Below, one piece after another: positions 24,220-36,379 of a stretch of 64,000 nucleotides of DNA; within the stretch, counting starts at the first letter, position 1; the number at the start of each line of letters is the position of its first letter. The DNA is from Leucaena leucocephala (lineage: Eukaryota > Streptophyta > Magnoliopsida > Fabales > Fabaceae). The notes beneath the pieces were generated by a model, which searched no databases, was not told the origin of the DNA, and saw nothing but the letters and a program-made list of their open reading frames with translations. The stretch spans positions 21,637,750-21,701,749 of the forward strand of contig CM073551.1 in the NCBI GenBank assembly GCA_037074615.1. Direction: 5' to 3'. A program made the translations under genes and the position numbers.

Positions 24220-25780
24220 GAGGATGGGAGTAGTGCTTTGTAAATTAAGGGAAAGCACGCGTCATGGGAGAGGAATGTTAAGGAACATGGAACATGAGAG
24301 GCGGAGAGCCAGCAGACACTGATTGGGCCACTTGGTCTGCTTGTCGGCCTCTGCTGCGTGGCCTCCTGGGCCCCACCCCTTCACATGCCCCTCCCCTCCC
24401 CGCTCCCGATCCCGTCATCCTTCTTCCCCACTATAATATTATACACTGCTACTGAAATCCCTTGTACGCTAAAAAACAAACAAACAAACAAAGAAACTAA
24501 AAGCATGGGTCTACTGAGGAAAACAAATCAATCAAACAAAATTGGTAACTGTGGAATCAACTCTTCTCATAAATTATAATTATCAAGAAAAATATTTCAA
24601 ATAAACAAGTCATACAACTTAAAACCAAGTTATAACAAATGTTGGAATCCAACAAGGAGAGGAGCCAGTATTTGAAGGGGTTTTTTATTAACTTTTTAAA
24701 AATAATTTTATAACATATGAGATAAATATATAAAATAAATTTTATCTGTAATTTACATATAAATATTAATAAAATTATAATTTAGAGGTTTCTTAAACAA
24801 TCGGTTAATCTCATACCATGAAGGACTAGACAGTTTTGCCGATTACGATCAAATAAATTGAAAATTTTAATTTAAAAACTAAAAAATTGAAGGCTTATAA
24901 ATTACTTTAAACAAGTTGAGCATTTTGACATTTGATATCGTTTTAAGACCAGTACAATAAGAATTGGAAAAAGGGTAGTTTTTTTATTTCTTTTTGTTTT
25001 TTTACGACGAATTTACCATGGGACAAGCCGAAGATTTTGATTTGGGTAATTTCTGTTCATTTTTTATTTTTTTAACGGGAAAATCACATGACCTGATTTT
25101 TTCATACAGAAACTCATGTTCATGTTTGCTGTTTTATTTTTTTTTTTAACACAAAAAAAAACATTTTGTTTATCTTTTGAAAATATGACAATTGCCCGCT
25201 TAAGTGACCTGAATGAATGAATCTGGGCAAAAGGGGCTCCAGTCCTAGGCATATAATAAACGCCAAAAAAACAGCCTGGGGTAAAAACCCAATGTCACTG
25301 TAAGAAGTGAATTGGAAGGCAAACCAATAGATAGCCTGAAGTTTCACAGTGTGATAAATGGTAGTGTAGTAAAAAATTTAGATGAATTGAGTTTTAAAGG
25401 CTCATTAAAATTATGATATATTTTTAAATTTAAATAGCGGAGATACTTACAAAGTTATGGGCTACAAGCAAACATGCCTCTTTCTATTATTTATTTTGGG
25501 CAAAGTGTGTTCGCATGCTTGGGTGTGAAGATTTTACTGATCTTCATCTGAGTTGGATATCAAGGCTTTTGGCACTGCCATGACTATTTGCCCGAATTAA
25601 TTGGTTGAAGGCTTTTGGGGAACCATTATGAGCATGAATCTCCAATTTTATGAGACTATTTTAAAATAATACTACTACCTGATTCTTTAGGAGAATATGA
25701 AAAATTACGGAATCACATACAGTTTGACCTCTAGAAAGATTGAACTCTCATTACAGATATAGATCCCCGAGCATATACTC

Positions 25781-26031
25781 ATTCCAATTTTTATTATAAG
25801 AATTATATAAATAATTTATTTTAATATTAAATATAAAATTTTAATTAATTTTATCTCTAAAATATTATTATATAATTACGCATATTAAATATATTTTTAT
25901 TAAAAATAGTTTAAATACACATTATTTAAGGGGTATTTTAAAAAAATTAACATATAATTATTATAAATAATTAATTTTTTTAATTAACTCAAATTAATTA
26001 AATAAATTTTATATTAAAAAAGGAGGTAGTA
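25781..26031. mobile_element. Stowaway-like MITE
   Basis: About 250 bp of AT-rich DNA bounded by ggaggtagta on the right and a diverged complementary tactcattcc on the left, followed inward by TATAAGAATT/AATATAAAATTT-type bases; the ends resemble the CTCCCTCC-type termini of Stowaway (Tc1/mariner) elements. Similar units lie at about 41605, 47285 and 51540. Confidence 0.45.
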
Positions 26032-26477
26032 TTAAAATAGATTAATTAAATTGACTTGATGATGTGGAATGGTCAGAATGAGAAAGTGAATTGATTTTAG
26101 TGAAATTGGTAGGAAGCATATAAGAATAAAAGGGAGTGCAAGGGTCAAAACGAGAATGAGAAGGACGTCTTTCGGCGCCCAAGCTTCAAATATGATCTGA
26201 TGTCGATTATTCAGCAATCTTTCATTACTTTAGAATTAATCATGATTCTAATTATATCTTCCCCCACCTCGCTTTTTTGAGTGCATTTTCACCTAACCAA
26301 TTTAACTTCCCAATTATGATTTTTATAGTTCTTGGAATAAATACATGAGAGGAATTTCATTTTAGTTCTTATAACTGCATTTATAATGACAAATCCAAAC
26401 AAACTTTTCTTGTTTCGTCCATGAATCCACACTTTTTTTTATTTATAATTAAAATTAGGAAAGTACACGACATATAT

Positions 26478-26975
26478 TTAAAAGATAAAGATACATCCAG
26501 CACTATAAATTAATTTTAAAAAATAATTAATATTATAAAATATTTAAAAATATAATTAGCATATTGAAATAATTTAAAAAATGCGATCAGTACTTTCAAA
26601 TATTTAAAAGTATAATTTATATCTTGAACTAATTTTAAAAGTGTGACTAGTACCTTAAAATGTTTAAATTAGTATAATTTTATCCTTTTATGATAGAAAC
26701 GTAAATTTTTATCTAATCCATATCACTTGAAATATATTATTATTTAAAAATTTATATATGTCATATTATTTAAATAAGAGTAGTAAATAAACCCTAAAAT
26801 TTATATTGTATATAATATATTTTAAACTTCTAAAATTAGTTTGTGATACTGATTATAATTTTAAATATTTTATGGTACTAATTATATCTCTAAAATTTAT
26901 TAAAAATATTAATTATATTTTAAATATTTTAAAATATTAATTATTTATTTAAAATTAATTTGAGATATTACATCG
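26478..26975. repeat. Foldback element, second member of the 5955-6665 family
   Basis: Begins aaagataaagatacatccagcac, like the first member (ggataaagatacatctag), with the same degenerate 55-bp units and a right arm complementary to the left one. It is more decayed than the first member. Confidence 0.5.
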
Positions 26976-27719
26976 CGCATATTATTTTATTTTATTGTTA
27001 TTTTTATAAGTTAATGCTGAACTTCATAGAAAGCTGTATAGTTGATGTACGATAAACAAATAATTACGGCAGCTAATAATAAAGGAGATAGAAGGAAAAT
27101 AATAAAATAGGGAGCGGTCCAACCAGAGGAGTAGTGCATGGGGGCAGGCCGAAATGATGTGATGGCAAAAACGACAGCGTTGGAGTAAGTAGGCCACGTC
27201 ATCACTAAGATTTTTTGGCGCCATTGCCCCAGTCTTATTCCCTCCCAAAAACAACTTCACATGCAAGCAATAGATCTCCGCCCCACTTCCTCAGCGCGAG
27301 GGGCGACTAACTCTCCTGTGACCACCCAAATCTCCTCAATCATCATCTCTTAATTTTTATCCATATTACCTAATTACCCAAACCTTTCCTTAATCACAAC
27401 CCTATACGTCACTTGTTTTTTTAAGGTATAGAGGGCAAGAAATAAACCTCTTTTAACTAATTAAGTTGTTATATATATATCTCTCAGGATTGCGCTTTGA
27501 GGCCACAAATATTAAATATCACTCCACACGTATATGATATTTACATATAAATTAGTCAACCATAAAGTATGAGGATAATATATATTTATTAAATTTTTAA
27601 AATTATTTTATTAATATTTATTTTATAATAATTATATAAAAGAGAAAGAGAGAAAGAAAGAAATTAAAAAAATAATTAAGATATTTAAATAAATATATTA
27701 TATTAATTTTTATAATATA

Positions 27720-27772
27720 ATTAAATTAATTAAATATATAATATAATTAAATTAATTAAATATATAATATAA
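27720..27772. repeat. 26-bp AT-rich tandem duplication
   Basis: Two adjacent copies of a unit beginning attaaattaattaaat. No function apparent. Confidence 0.5.
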
Positions 27773-28792
27773 TAAGGATCTAATAAATATTATTGAGAAA
27801 TTATTAGAAAGAAGATGGAAGAGAAAATTTGGGAACGACCGAACGAGGGATTACAGGGACGGTGCCAAATGGCATGCGGAGAAAGGGGAGAGAACTGGAC
27901 AAATCGTCCAAATTCTTCAACGAGAAAATTCGGAATGTTATTAATTTTATTTTTGGAGTTAAAAAATATAAAATAAAATAAAGCATAAAATAGCGACAAA
28001 GCAATACGACTCCCACGTCGTGGAGAAGAGTGATGGCAATGACCAGAGCACCTCACAGAAACTGAACTCCACCGTCTCACTTTGCCATCTAATTAATATA
28101 ATTAACATCATTATTAATATTAATATAAACTATATTATAGGCCAGAAATCCAGATGTTCCCTTTAAGCTTAACAATTAAATTAGTTTTTTTTTTCAAATA
28201 ACAAGTAAATTATTTATATAAAAAATAATAAACATGTCAACAAATTATTATAAATGAAAAATATATTTTGTGGAGCGTGTTCGACACGTTCCTTACAAGA
28301 GCGTCGATTTGATATCACTGACATTTCTCTCTCTACAAATAACCTCCTTCTCTGTCCCTCCACCTCTGCATATACAGCCGCTCTACCCTCACACAGTCGC
28401 ACTTCCACTCCGTTTTATTTTATTTTATTTAAAAAAATACAGAAAACGGTTTCACCGTTTTGTTCTGTGTTGAAAAGAAGGCTCTGTTTCGTGGAAACGT
28501 TTCAGATCCCCTCTCTTGGATCCCATCCCCTCTCCCCCCCCCCTGTATCTTTTGCTTTTTGGCTGTGTTGGGGCCCGCAGACTCTGCATATCCTGCATGC
28601 TAGACCTCTGCGACTTGTTATTATTAAATCTTCACAAAGCAGCAATCTCCTACATCACTTTCTGAATTCTATTTCCACACTCCAAATCTCCTCCTTCATT
28701 TTTCTTCTCTCACAAACTATCTCTCGCTCTCCCTTTCTCTCTAGTCGCTTGGAGTATCCTGTTCCGATACCTGTAAATCTCAGTGTTTGATC

Positions 28793-30478
28793 ATGGCTGA
28801 GAATTTGGACGACGGAGAGTTCTGGCTGCCACCGCAGATCCTTGCCGACGATGACTTAGTTATGGAGAAGCATAGCTGTTTCGGTAAGCCTAAGAACGAC
28901 GATGCCTATCCTTTTCAGACTCTGTTTCCTTCCGAGTTCCCGTACGGATATGTGCCCCATGGAGTTCCTTCTAACTTCAGTTCTCCGGTGGAGTCTGTGG
29001 TAGGCTCAAGCGAAACGGAGAGCGATGAGGAAGAACAGATGGTTGAGTTAACTCGCCGTATGGCTCATTCCACCCTTGATTTTGATTCGGACTTTGCTTC
29101 CGGTCTTGAGAAGTCCAAGGTATGAAACAGTTTAATAGTGTCTCTATCAGATTTTCTTTCGTTATTATGTATGGCGTGCTAACAAGATTTTCTTTATTTT
29201 AGGTTATGTTTGCATCTGGTTCGCCTAAATCTACCCTTTGCTCTTTCGGAAGTGAGTGTGGATGCCGAAAAGGTTCTTCTAGCCATGGTAGCCCCAATAG
29301 TGCTTCTCAGGCATCGTCTCCAAGGGCAACTTGGGATGTACTACAAGCAGCCGTTGGGGAAGTGGAGAGGATGAATATGATTGAAGATGGCTATGATTTC
29401 AACCATCAACGACGGCTGTTGGGACCTCCTTACAGAAAGCCCTCCCCCTCGACCTTTCCCGTGAAGAACTCCAATCCTGATGTTGGATTTTACAACCAAC
29501 CGTCGCTTTCTCACCAACAATTGCAGATAGCCCAAGTACGACCAGTCATAGTTCTATGCATCTTGGTTTCGCATTTTGGCTTGTTTGTGGCTAATTTTGC
29601 GTTTTACCTGTTACAGTTTCAGATGCTGAGGCAGCAACAGATGGCAAAAGTGGCTTATGGGAAAGGGTTTAACCAACAGAGGCAAAGTAAGCAGCCGGTC
29701 TCAAACAGAGGAGGGACGAGTAGCGAGGTTATTGGTGGTGGCAGAAACACCTTTAGGCCTTTGGATTTGTCTGCATCTGTATGGCCTCCTCTGCTTCAGG
29801 CGAGGCAGCAGCAGATTGGGTCCGGAATGAGAGCCGTTTTTCTTGGGAGCCCTGTCGGAAACAGGGAATGCGCTGGAACTGGTGTCTTCTTGCCTCGTCG
29901 AGTTGACAATCCTGCGGAATCACGAAGGAAGCCAGGTAAACTCTTATTTTCTCAAAACTACCAAGAATAACTTAAAAAGTTTTTGCAAATCGTGGCATTG
30001 AAGCCCTGTTTTATCGCTTTGTTTCTCGTTAATCTTTGTTTCGCCTAGGTGTTAGGGACTTGGGGTTTTAATTTTCATTAATGATAACGAGCATTTGTAC
30101 TATATTGATTATTTTTTCTCTGCAGCTTGTTCGACGGTGCTTGTTCCGGATAGAGTTATGCAGGCCCTGAATCTGAAGTTTGAGGACGGGGTTGGAGGCC
30201 AGCCTCGATATCAGCCTCGTTTTAAAAGATGTTCCCCCATGGACAGTGGTAAGAAGATCTGGGCATTCTTGTCCTAAACTTAAAAATGTTCTACCATTAT
30301 TTCTTTCAACAATATGTATGCCTTGTTTGTTGGGATTGAATTTTTTGTGCCTTTTGCAGATGCCCATGTTCCCAAGGGTCGTAATAACCATAACCTTTCT
30401 CAACAGAGTCGCTACCTCCGGCCACAGCAGCGACCAGCGAACAACGAGATCCGACTTCCTCTAGAGTGGTCTTACTAA
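28793..30478 (+). CDS. Plant protein of unknown function, 406 aa (five exons)
   Basis: Exons 28793-29119, 29203-29535, 29617-29935, 30126-30248 and 30360-30478, all GT-AG with continuous frame (phases 0, 0, 1, 1). The protein starts MAENLDDGEFWLPP. It has an acidic serine-rich block (SSPVESVVGSSETESDEEE near residues 65-85) followed by LTRRMAHSTL, a Gly/Ser segment (ASGSPKSTL), a glutamine-rich stretch (MLRQQQMAK), a conserved-looking FLPRR near the end of exon 3, and ends LPLEWSY. No transmembrane segment or enzyme motif is visible; low-complexity composition suggests a disordered nuclear or adaptor protein. From memory it resembles an unnamed plant family that includes Arabidopsis At3g54000; I am unsure of that locus and of any function. 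The ATG was chosen as first in frame, in context GATCATGGC, after an in-frame stop and a pyrimidine-rich leader. Confidence 0.85.
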
Positions 30479-31272
30479 TATGAACTGAACTGGCTTTAGT
30501 GGTTTGCTTAGGAACTTTTTAATTTTTGGTTAGGAAAGAGATATATTAGGAATTATTAGGTGCTTGAAAGTAGAAATAGTGTTATAGAGAATAATGAAAT
30601 AGGTTTTTGTTTGTAAGGAAAGTTAAAAGGATAAGCTCTTGTTTTTAAGACGGTGTGCCGTTTGGATTAGCCATTGAAGCAAGCAAGGGAATGAAGGAAA
30701 ATAAAGGGTTCATAAGGGAGTCTGGTTAAAAAGCTGAAGCGCTGAGCGGTTGATGCCGTGATAACAGTAACTTTTGTTCTTTTTGATGGGCTCGGGGCAG
30801 TCAAAAGGTGAAGACAAAAGAGGTGGATGGTATATAACTTCTTCCTTGTTTTGTTTTGCGTGTAATAAACAATGCTGGCAAGTCAAGTCAATGAAGAAGA
30901 TAAAGCCAATTAGGATTTAAGTAAAGCTTTAGCATTTTCTGATAGCGTGATTTTTTTGTCTCCACAGAATATTTCCCTTTCTATTATTGTATCACAGAAG
31001 AATGGGTAACCCAAGAATTATATGTAAGCAATTTTTGATTCTAAGCCTGTTTCACCCATTACTTATATTAATAATAAATGAATGGAATTTTATCAATTCT
31101 TTTGTTCTGCTTACTCGTATTTTCTTTATTGATTTATTTGTTTTTCACATGGGGTCATATGGTCAATTCCTGTCTCTGTATAGCTTTGAATGAGTTAAAA
31201 ATGTTTGATTTACTTTTCTTCTTCAAGATATGTCTAGTTTAGGGAGTACTAAGCTCACTGATAATCGGCAAT
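30479..31272. other. 3' flank and intergenic sequence
   Basis: Probable 3' UTR of the upstream gene in the first 200-300 bases (several AATAAA-like words, for example aataatgaaat near 30592). Nothing else recognised. Confidence 0.45.
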
Positions 31273-31326
31273 GAACAATGAACGGCTTTTTTTTTTTTTT
31301 TTGGTGATAGAACAATGAACGGCTTT
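31273..31326. repeat. Poly-T tract between 17-bp direct repeats
   Basis: gaacaatgaacggcttt occurs at 31273-31289 and again at 31310-31326, with only a T run and ggtgatag between. This fits target-primed reverse transcription of a tiny, severely 5'-truncated retroposon. Confidence 0.5.
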
Positions 31327-31921
31327 GTTAAAAGGCAAAAGGCCATGAAAATTTAAATAATGAATAACTTCGGAGAGAAGGAGCCTTTTATTATTATTGT
31401 TATTATTATTTCTAAACAGGAATAAAAAAACCGCGGCCTTTTGCTTTGCCCTAGGTGGTGGCAGCTGGATCAGTGGTGTACCTCCAATTAGGGTTAGGGC
31501 TTCCACTGTCCGAGTCCCTTCGTTTCTATTTACTATTCTGATGTTCCTTTGGGCTAAAGTTACCGATTTGTTTTTATATAATTATATAAATATAAAATCT
31601 ACACTTATGGATGAAAGAACCAAAAGAAAAAGAGGAATCGAAGAGGGGAGAAGGATCATGGAGTAATAACTGTGTGGGGAAGAGTTTACTTGTGAGGCAA
31701 GTCTCTTCTGGGAATGGGCCTGGGGTTGGGCCCCCATGGGAGCTTTACACGTGTCACAGAGTCAAGTCTGCTACCAAGTCGTTTTCGTGCATTTGCATTT
31801 ATGAAAGGCATCAGATATCGTATCTCTCGAAACTCACCTCTGTCTCGGTGCTTCCCGATATTTTTTCTTTTCGGCCAATATTTTGCCGCGATTAAGTTGA
31901 CTCCTTTATATAATATTTTAC

Positions 31922-32430
31922 GCGTGTTTAAATAAAATTTTTAAAAATAATTTATAGAAAAAAAATTTAGATAGTTTATAAAAAAAAATTATAGAAGAGT
32001 TTATGAAAAAAAATTATGAATAAATAAGTGTTTAGATAATTATTTTTAGTATAACTTTTTATATTGATAAATTATTAAAAAGGATATAATTTGATTAAAA
32101 GTAGGAGAGATGATAGATGATAGAGAAAATAGAAGAGAGACGAGAGAGGGTAGAGAGGAAAGAGGAAAGATGAGAGAGAGGAGAGAGGGTGGAGAAGAAA
32201 GAAAAGAGAGGAGAGAGAGTATAAGAAAAAATAGGGATAATATAATAATTAGAAAATTCATAAACTCTTTTACTGTTCTATTTTAAAAGTTAATTTCAAT
32301 AACTTATTAAAAAATATAATTTAACCTAAAAACACGTATAAATAAATATGATTATTTATTTTAAAAATTTTTTAAATTAAAATTTAGATTAAAAACTCTT
32401 TTAAAATTTAGATTAGAGATCTCTTAAAGA
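31922..32430 (+). repeat. Repeat family A, copy 2
   Basis: Starts gtgtttaaataaaattttt, has the internal word gtgtttagataattattttt, then a purine tract of GAGAG words (about 32105-32225), and a distal arm. Same order as in the other family A copies. Confidence 0.55.
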
Positions 32431-33334
32431 TGACTTATTTTATATCTATTTAGAAGGTACAACTGTAGTAAATGTGAGAACTTTGTGCTTAAATTGATAC
32501 GATGAATTTTGTGATAAAAAGTTATTTCCTTATTATTTTTGTTTATTAATTTAATTTGAATAAAGGTATTCTTTATTTTTATGTATTTTAAAAAATTATG
32601 AAATAAATAAATGATGATTCAACGGCTGCAAAATAATGACATGGCACCAATTTCTATAAACTCGGGCAATTAGATAAATTCTATTGAGAGAAAATCACTC
32701 CTAAATTTTCCTTTAGCCAAAAAAATAAATGACTTTTACATTTGTAGCCCTGTTTACGACCTATTCATCATATTTAATTACGTTACATCTCTAATAAATT
32801 AGGTTGAATTCCCTGTATATAAATTTCAAAATGAAGCAAACTATTTGATACTACAATGTATAAAGCGTACGACTTTGTATAGATTTATGAACATTATAGT
32901 TTGATTAACTCACATGATATCCTCTTCCCAACAAATACAAGAAAGGAAATCAAGATTCAATGGAACTAGACATTCAAAGTTTTTGGATCTCTTAAAATTC
33001 AAAACTAAGCCCGTGAAGGATTGGGCCCGTCCCGTGCTATGTGTTTATCTGTTCGTATTTCATAAGAACGTGAGTTCGATTATTGCTATTATTATGAGAG
33101 CTCATTTGATAAGCGATCTCGTAAGTTTTTTATGAGTATTTTATGAGTTATAGGACTGTGCCCTATCCTTAGTGAATAATCAGTGCCGAACTAACTTAAA
33201 CTTTTTTGTATAAAATAAATAAATAAAACAACTAGACATATCACTATTTAGAACGTGTCGAATTTTAAAAAGTATTATTTTATTGTAGTTCTAGTCATAG
33301 TATGTGGGTAGTAGTTGACGATATTAATTGGAGA
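32431..33334. other. Unassigned intergenic sequence
   Basis: No gene recognised. The short frame at 32914-33135 has no family resemblance. Confidence 0.4.
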
Positions 33335-33530
33335 AGAATACTATCATCTTCATTAACCATAGAGCAACATACTCATTACAAAGTTCACAATTGATCTACT
33401 CTTACACAAGGGTGATTAACTAATCCCATAACTCTATGAGATTTTGTGGAGAGAGACCCAAGTTACCCTCTCTCTCACTATGGTGAGGATCTCACTATCC
33501 CACACTTAAACCTATATACTAGAGCCCTTT
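33335..33530 (-). mobile_element. Partial copia LTR (minus orientation)
   Basis: Read on the minus strand it begins inside an LTR at tctatataaaggg (TATA box), and runs through gggatagtgagatcctcacc and a GAGAGAGAGGGTAACTTGGG stretch. It matches the LTR at 36072-36378 closely up to gggattag and then diverges. It lies directly against the truncated end of the gag-integrase frame. Confidence 0.7.
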
Positions 33531-35800
33531 ATATAGAATGCGAAAATACCTTTTGTATTAAGTCTGGAAAAATATCTCATTTCATCTGTATTAATCAAAT
33601 CTGTCATATAAGCTAAGGACCCAAATACCCTTAAATGTCTATAATCTGGTTCTGTTCCAAATACAATCTCATACGGTGTTTTGAATCCTAGTATTCTTGA
33701 GGGTATTCTATTTACTAAATGTGTGGCCATTTTAACACACTCACCCCAATATGTCACTGGTATACCTGATTGTAACATTAATCCTCTAGCAATTTGCATT
33801 AGGGTTCTATGTTTCCTTTCTACTATTCCATTTTGTTCAGGTGTGTATGGACAAGTTGTTTCATGCACAATTCCTTTCTCCCTAAAATAATTCATAAGTT
33901 CTTGATTAACAAACTCTCCTCCGTTGTCACTCCTCACTCTTTTAATCAGAACAGAAAATTGGGTAAGTATATATGCAATAAAATGCTTAATATTTAATGC
34001 TGTGTCAGATTTATTTTTCATCAAAAATATCCATGTGGCCCTAGAGTAATCATCTACTATAGTGAGAAAAAATTGATGTCCAGAATGAGTTGGGGTTTTA
34101 TATGGCCCCCAAACATCCATATGCAGGAGCTGAAAACAAGTGGAGGTTTTAATACAACTAGGGGAGAAAGGCAATCTTGTTTGTTTAGACTGAATGCAAA
34201 TATCACACTCTTTATTCATGATCATGTTTTTATTGTGTACAATACTAAGATGTTTCAGTACAGAAAATGGAGCATGACCTAATCTCTTATGCAGTAACCA
34301 CAAATTTTCAGGTTTATCATAGTCTTTGGCATCATTGACAGTATTAATGGAGTCTGCAAAACTATATTTCAGGTTCACATTCAACAAATATAGTCCTTCT
34401 ACCAGCTTACCAGTCCCCCTCATCTTGCCACCCTGAAGGTCCTGTATCAAACATTCATCGGGAAAGAAGGCAACCATGCAACAGATATCCTTAGTGAGCC
34501 TAGATACTGAAATTAAATTGAATTTAAGTTCCGCAGCATATAATACGTCTTTTAACTCAATTCCATTTGAAAATTTAATTATTCCTATGTGAGTTACTGA
34601 CATTCTTTGTCCATTGGGTATCTTAATAAAACTAATGGGTCCTCTGTATGGCTTATAACTATCAAATAAGGATAAATGTCCTATCATATGGGCAGTGGCA
34701 CCTGAATCTATGACCCATGGAATATGCATATCAGAATGGAAAGAATAGTGTGTCAAGCCTGCACCCGTAAGGGCATGAGCACCAGCCTCTGCATCTCTTT
34801 TCAGAAGGTCCAGCAGGCGCTCATATTGTTCCAGGGTGAACCTTGGAGATACTACATTGGCAGCATGTGTCACCATTTCTGCTTCTTGTGATGAACTAGT
34901 TCCAGATTGAACTATATTTACCTCTTGGCTCTGCTTACCCTTATTTCCTTTGAAATCTGCAGGGTATCCAATGAGCTGATAGCAATTATTCTTAGTATGA
35001 CCCTTTTTATGACAGTGGCCACACTCAGGAGGGGGACCTCCACGGCCCCGTCCCCTTCCACGTCCTCTTCCTTGTCCCATCATAGCAACTCCTTCAGTCG
35101 GTGAAGAAGTCCCAGAGCTTACAATGTTCTTCTGTGCTTCATCTTCCAGCACCATTGAATAAGCTTGGTTTACGGATGGGAGAGGACACATTAAAAGGAT
35201 TTGACTCCTAGCTTGGCTGAATGTCTCATTCAGCCCTAAGAGGAACTGCAACAACTTCTGTTGTTGAATCATTTGAGAATAAACTTTGGAGGTATCACAT
35301 TTACAAGAGGGAATGGCTATCAATGAGCTTTGTTCTTCCCAGAGCTGCTTTAGGCGTGAAAAATACCCCGACACAGTGAGAGAGCCTTGCCTCAGTGATC
35401 CAATTTCCCGATGGAGACTAAAGATTCGTGAACCAGTCACTTTATCAAATATTTCCTTTAAATCTTCCCACACATCAGAAGCCAATTGAAAATATACCAG
35501 ACCATTGGCAATTTCTTTGGACATTGAATTTAGAATCCAAGAAAGCACCACGGCATTACACCGTTCCCATTGATCGTGGAGATTTTCTGCTTGAGTCTCC
35601 TTCTTGCAAGATCCGTCAATAAATCCCAACTTCTGCTTTCCCTTTAGAGCTATGCACATTGCTTTACTCCAAATAACATAATTCTCGCTTCCAGTAAGGA
35701 TTTGTTGGATGATGGTGTTGCCTTGCGTATCTGCGGGATGAAGGTACAAGGGATGGGAAAAATTTAAAGACTCACTGGAAGTGGTACCTGCCTCTGTCAT
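33512..35800 (-). mobile_element. Ty1/copia gag-protease-integrase ORF, truncated before reverse transcriptase
   Basis: A single uninterrupted frame of 762 codons from the ATG at 35800. In order: gag domain (about residues 25-240), a Gly/Arg stretch followed by a CCHC zinc knuckle (CGHCHKKGHTKNNC), aspartic protease motif WVIDSGATAHM, GAG-pre-integrase motif (LWLLHKRLGHAP), and integrase core with MDVWGP, DNGGEF and PEQNGIVERKH carrying the DDE triad. Just after LRVFGSLAYM the frame runs into unrelated codons that are LTR DNA and stops. Reverse transcriptase and RNase H are absent, so the element is defective, though the open frame suggests recent truncation or selection. A leader of about 270 bases lies upstream, but the sequence beyond it is an LTR in the opposite orientation. 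Confidence 0.88.
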
Positions 35801-36071
35801 AGTGTTGTTCAAGAACAAGAGATCTTAGAGCGCTGCAGAAACGGAATCTTGGAGCACTGTTTCAAGGACAAGGATCTTGGGTTACTGCAGAATAGAAGCA
35901 GATCTCACGCTGAACAGTGCTCAAGATCCTGTCTGGTCAGCTTCTGTCTTCAAACAATGGCATCAGCTTCTGTCTGGTCAGCACGGCACTGTTCATTGCG
36001 AAAGAGACGATCTGGAGAGGGTGGTCACCGGACGACCAGCCACCACAGTGTCTGTTCAAATTGAGCGGGGG

Positions 36072-36378
36072 TGTTAGAAGGTTGAATTAGTTAGGTGATT
36101 AGTGTTAATCACTTGGTTACTAGATGACCCTAAGTCTATATAAAGGGTCCTAGTCTATTGGTTAAGTGTGTGGGATAGTGAGATCCTCACCATAGTGAGA
36201 GAGAGGGTAACTTGGGTCTCTCTCCACAAAATCTCATAGAGTTATGGGATTAGTTTATTTTCCTCAAGTGAGGGAAGATTAGTGTGTAAACCCAAGTGGG
36301 TTTCAATGATATGTTGCTCTTGAATATGATATGATTCTTCATTTCTCTTCTCCTTATTTCTCTCCAAGAAAGTTAACA
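36072..36378 (+). mobile_element. Copia-type LTR in plus orientation with PPT and PBS
   Basis: 307 bp from TGTTAGAAGG to AGTTAACA (TG...CA ends). A polypurine run gagcggggg lies immediately upstream, and TGGTATCAG, the usual tRNA-Met primer-binding word, immediately downstream. It therefore reads on the plus strand, opposite to the gag-integrase frame beside it. TATA box tatataaagg at about 36138. Confidence 0.75.
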
Positions 36379-36379
36379 T

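Larger units (their letters stand above)
17914..28250. other. 10-kb gene-poor stretch
   Basis: I find no gene with supportable exons, no tRNA and no recognised microRNA precursor. Contents: AT-rich Stowaway-like relics (about 18105-18370, 19750-19970, 21215-21405, 25781-26031), an AT palindrome (24179-24219), a foldback element (about 26478-26975), a 26-bp tandem pair (27720-27772), and pyrimidine-rich non-coding DNA around 20430-20700 and 24350-24430. Short open frames here look like chance. Confidence 0.5.

Noticed and set aside
28254..28790. 178-codon frame upstream of the 28793 gene
   Set aside because: Pyrimidine-rich leader with a biased Ser/Pro/Leu translation, immediately before a well-supported start codon; more likely promoter and 5' UTR.
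30068..30403. 111-codon minus-strand frame
   Set aside because: Antisense shadow of exons 4-5 of the 28793 gene.
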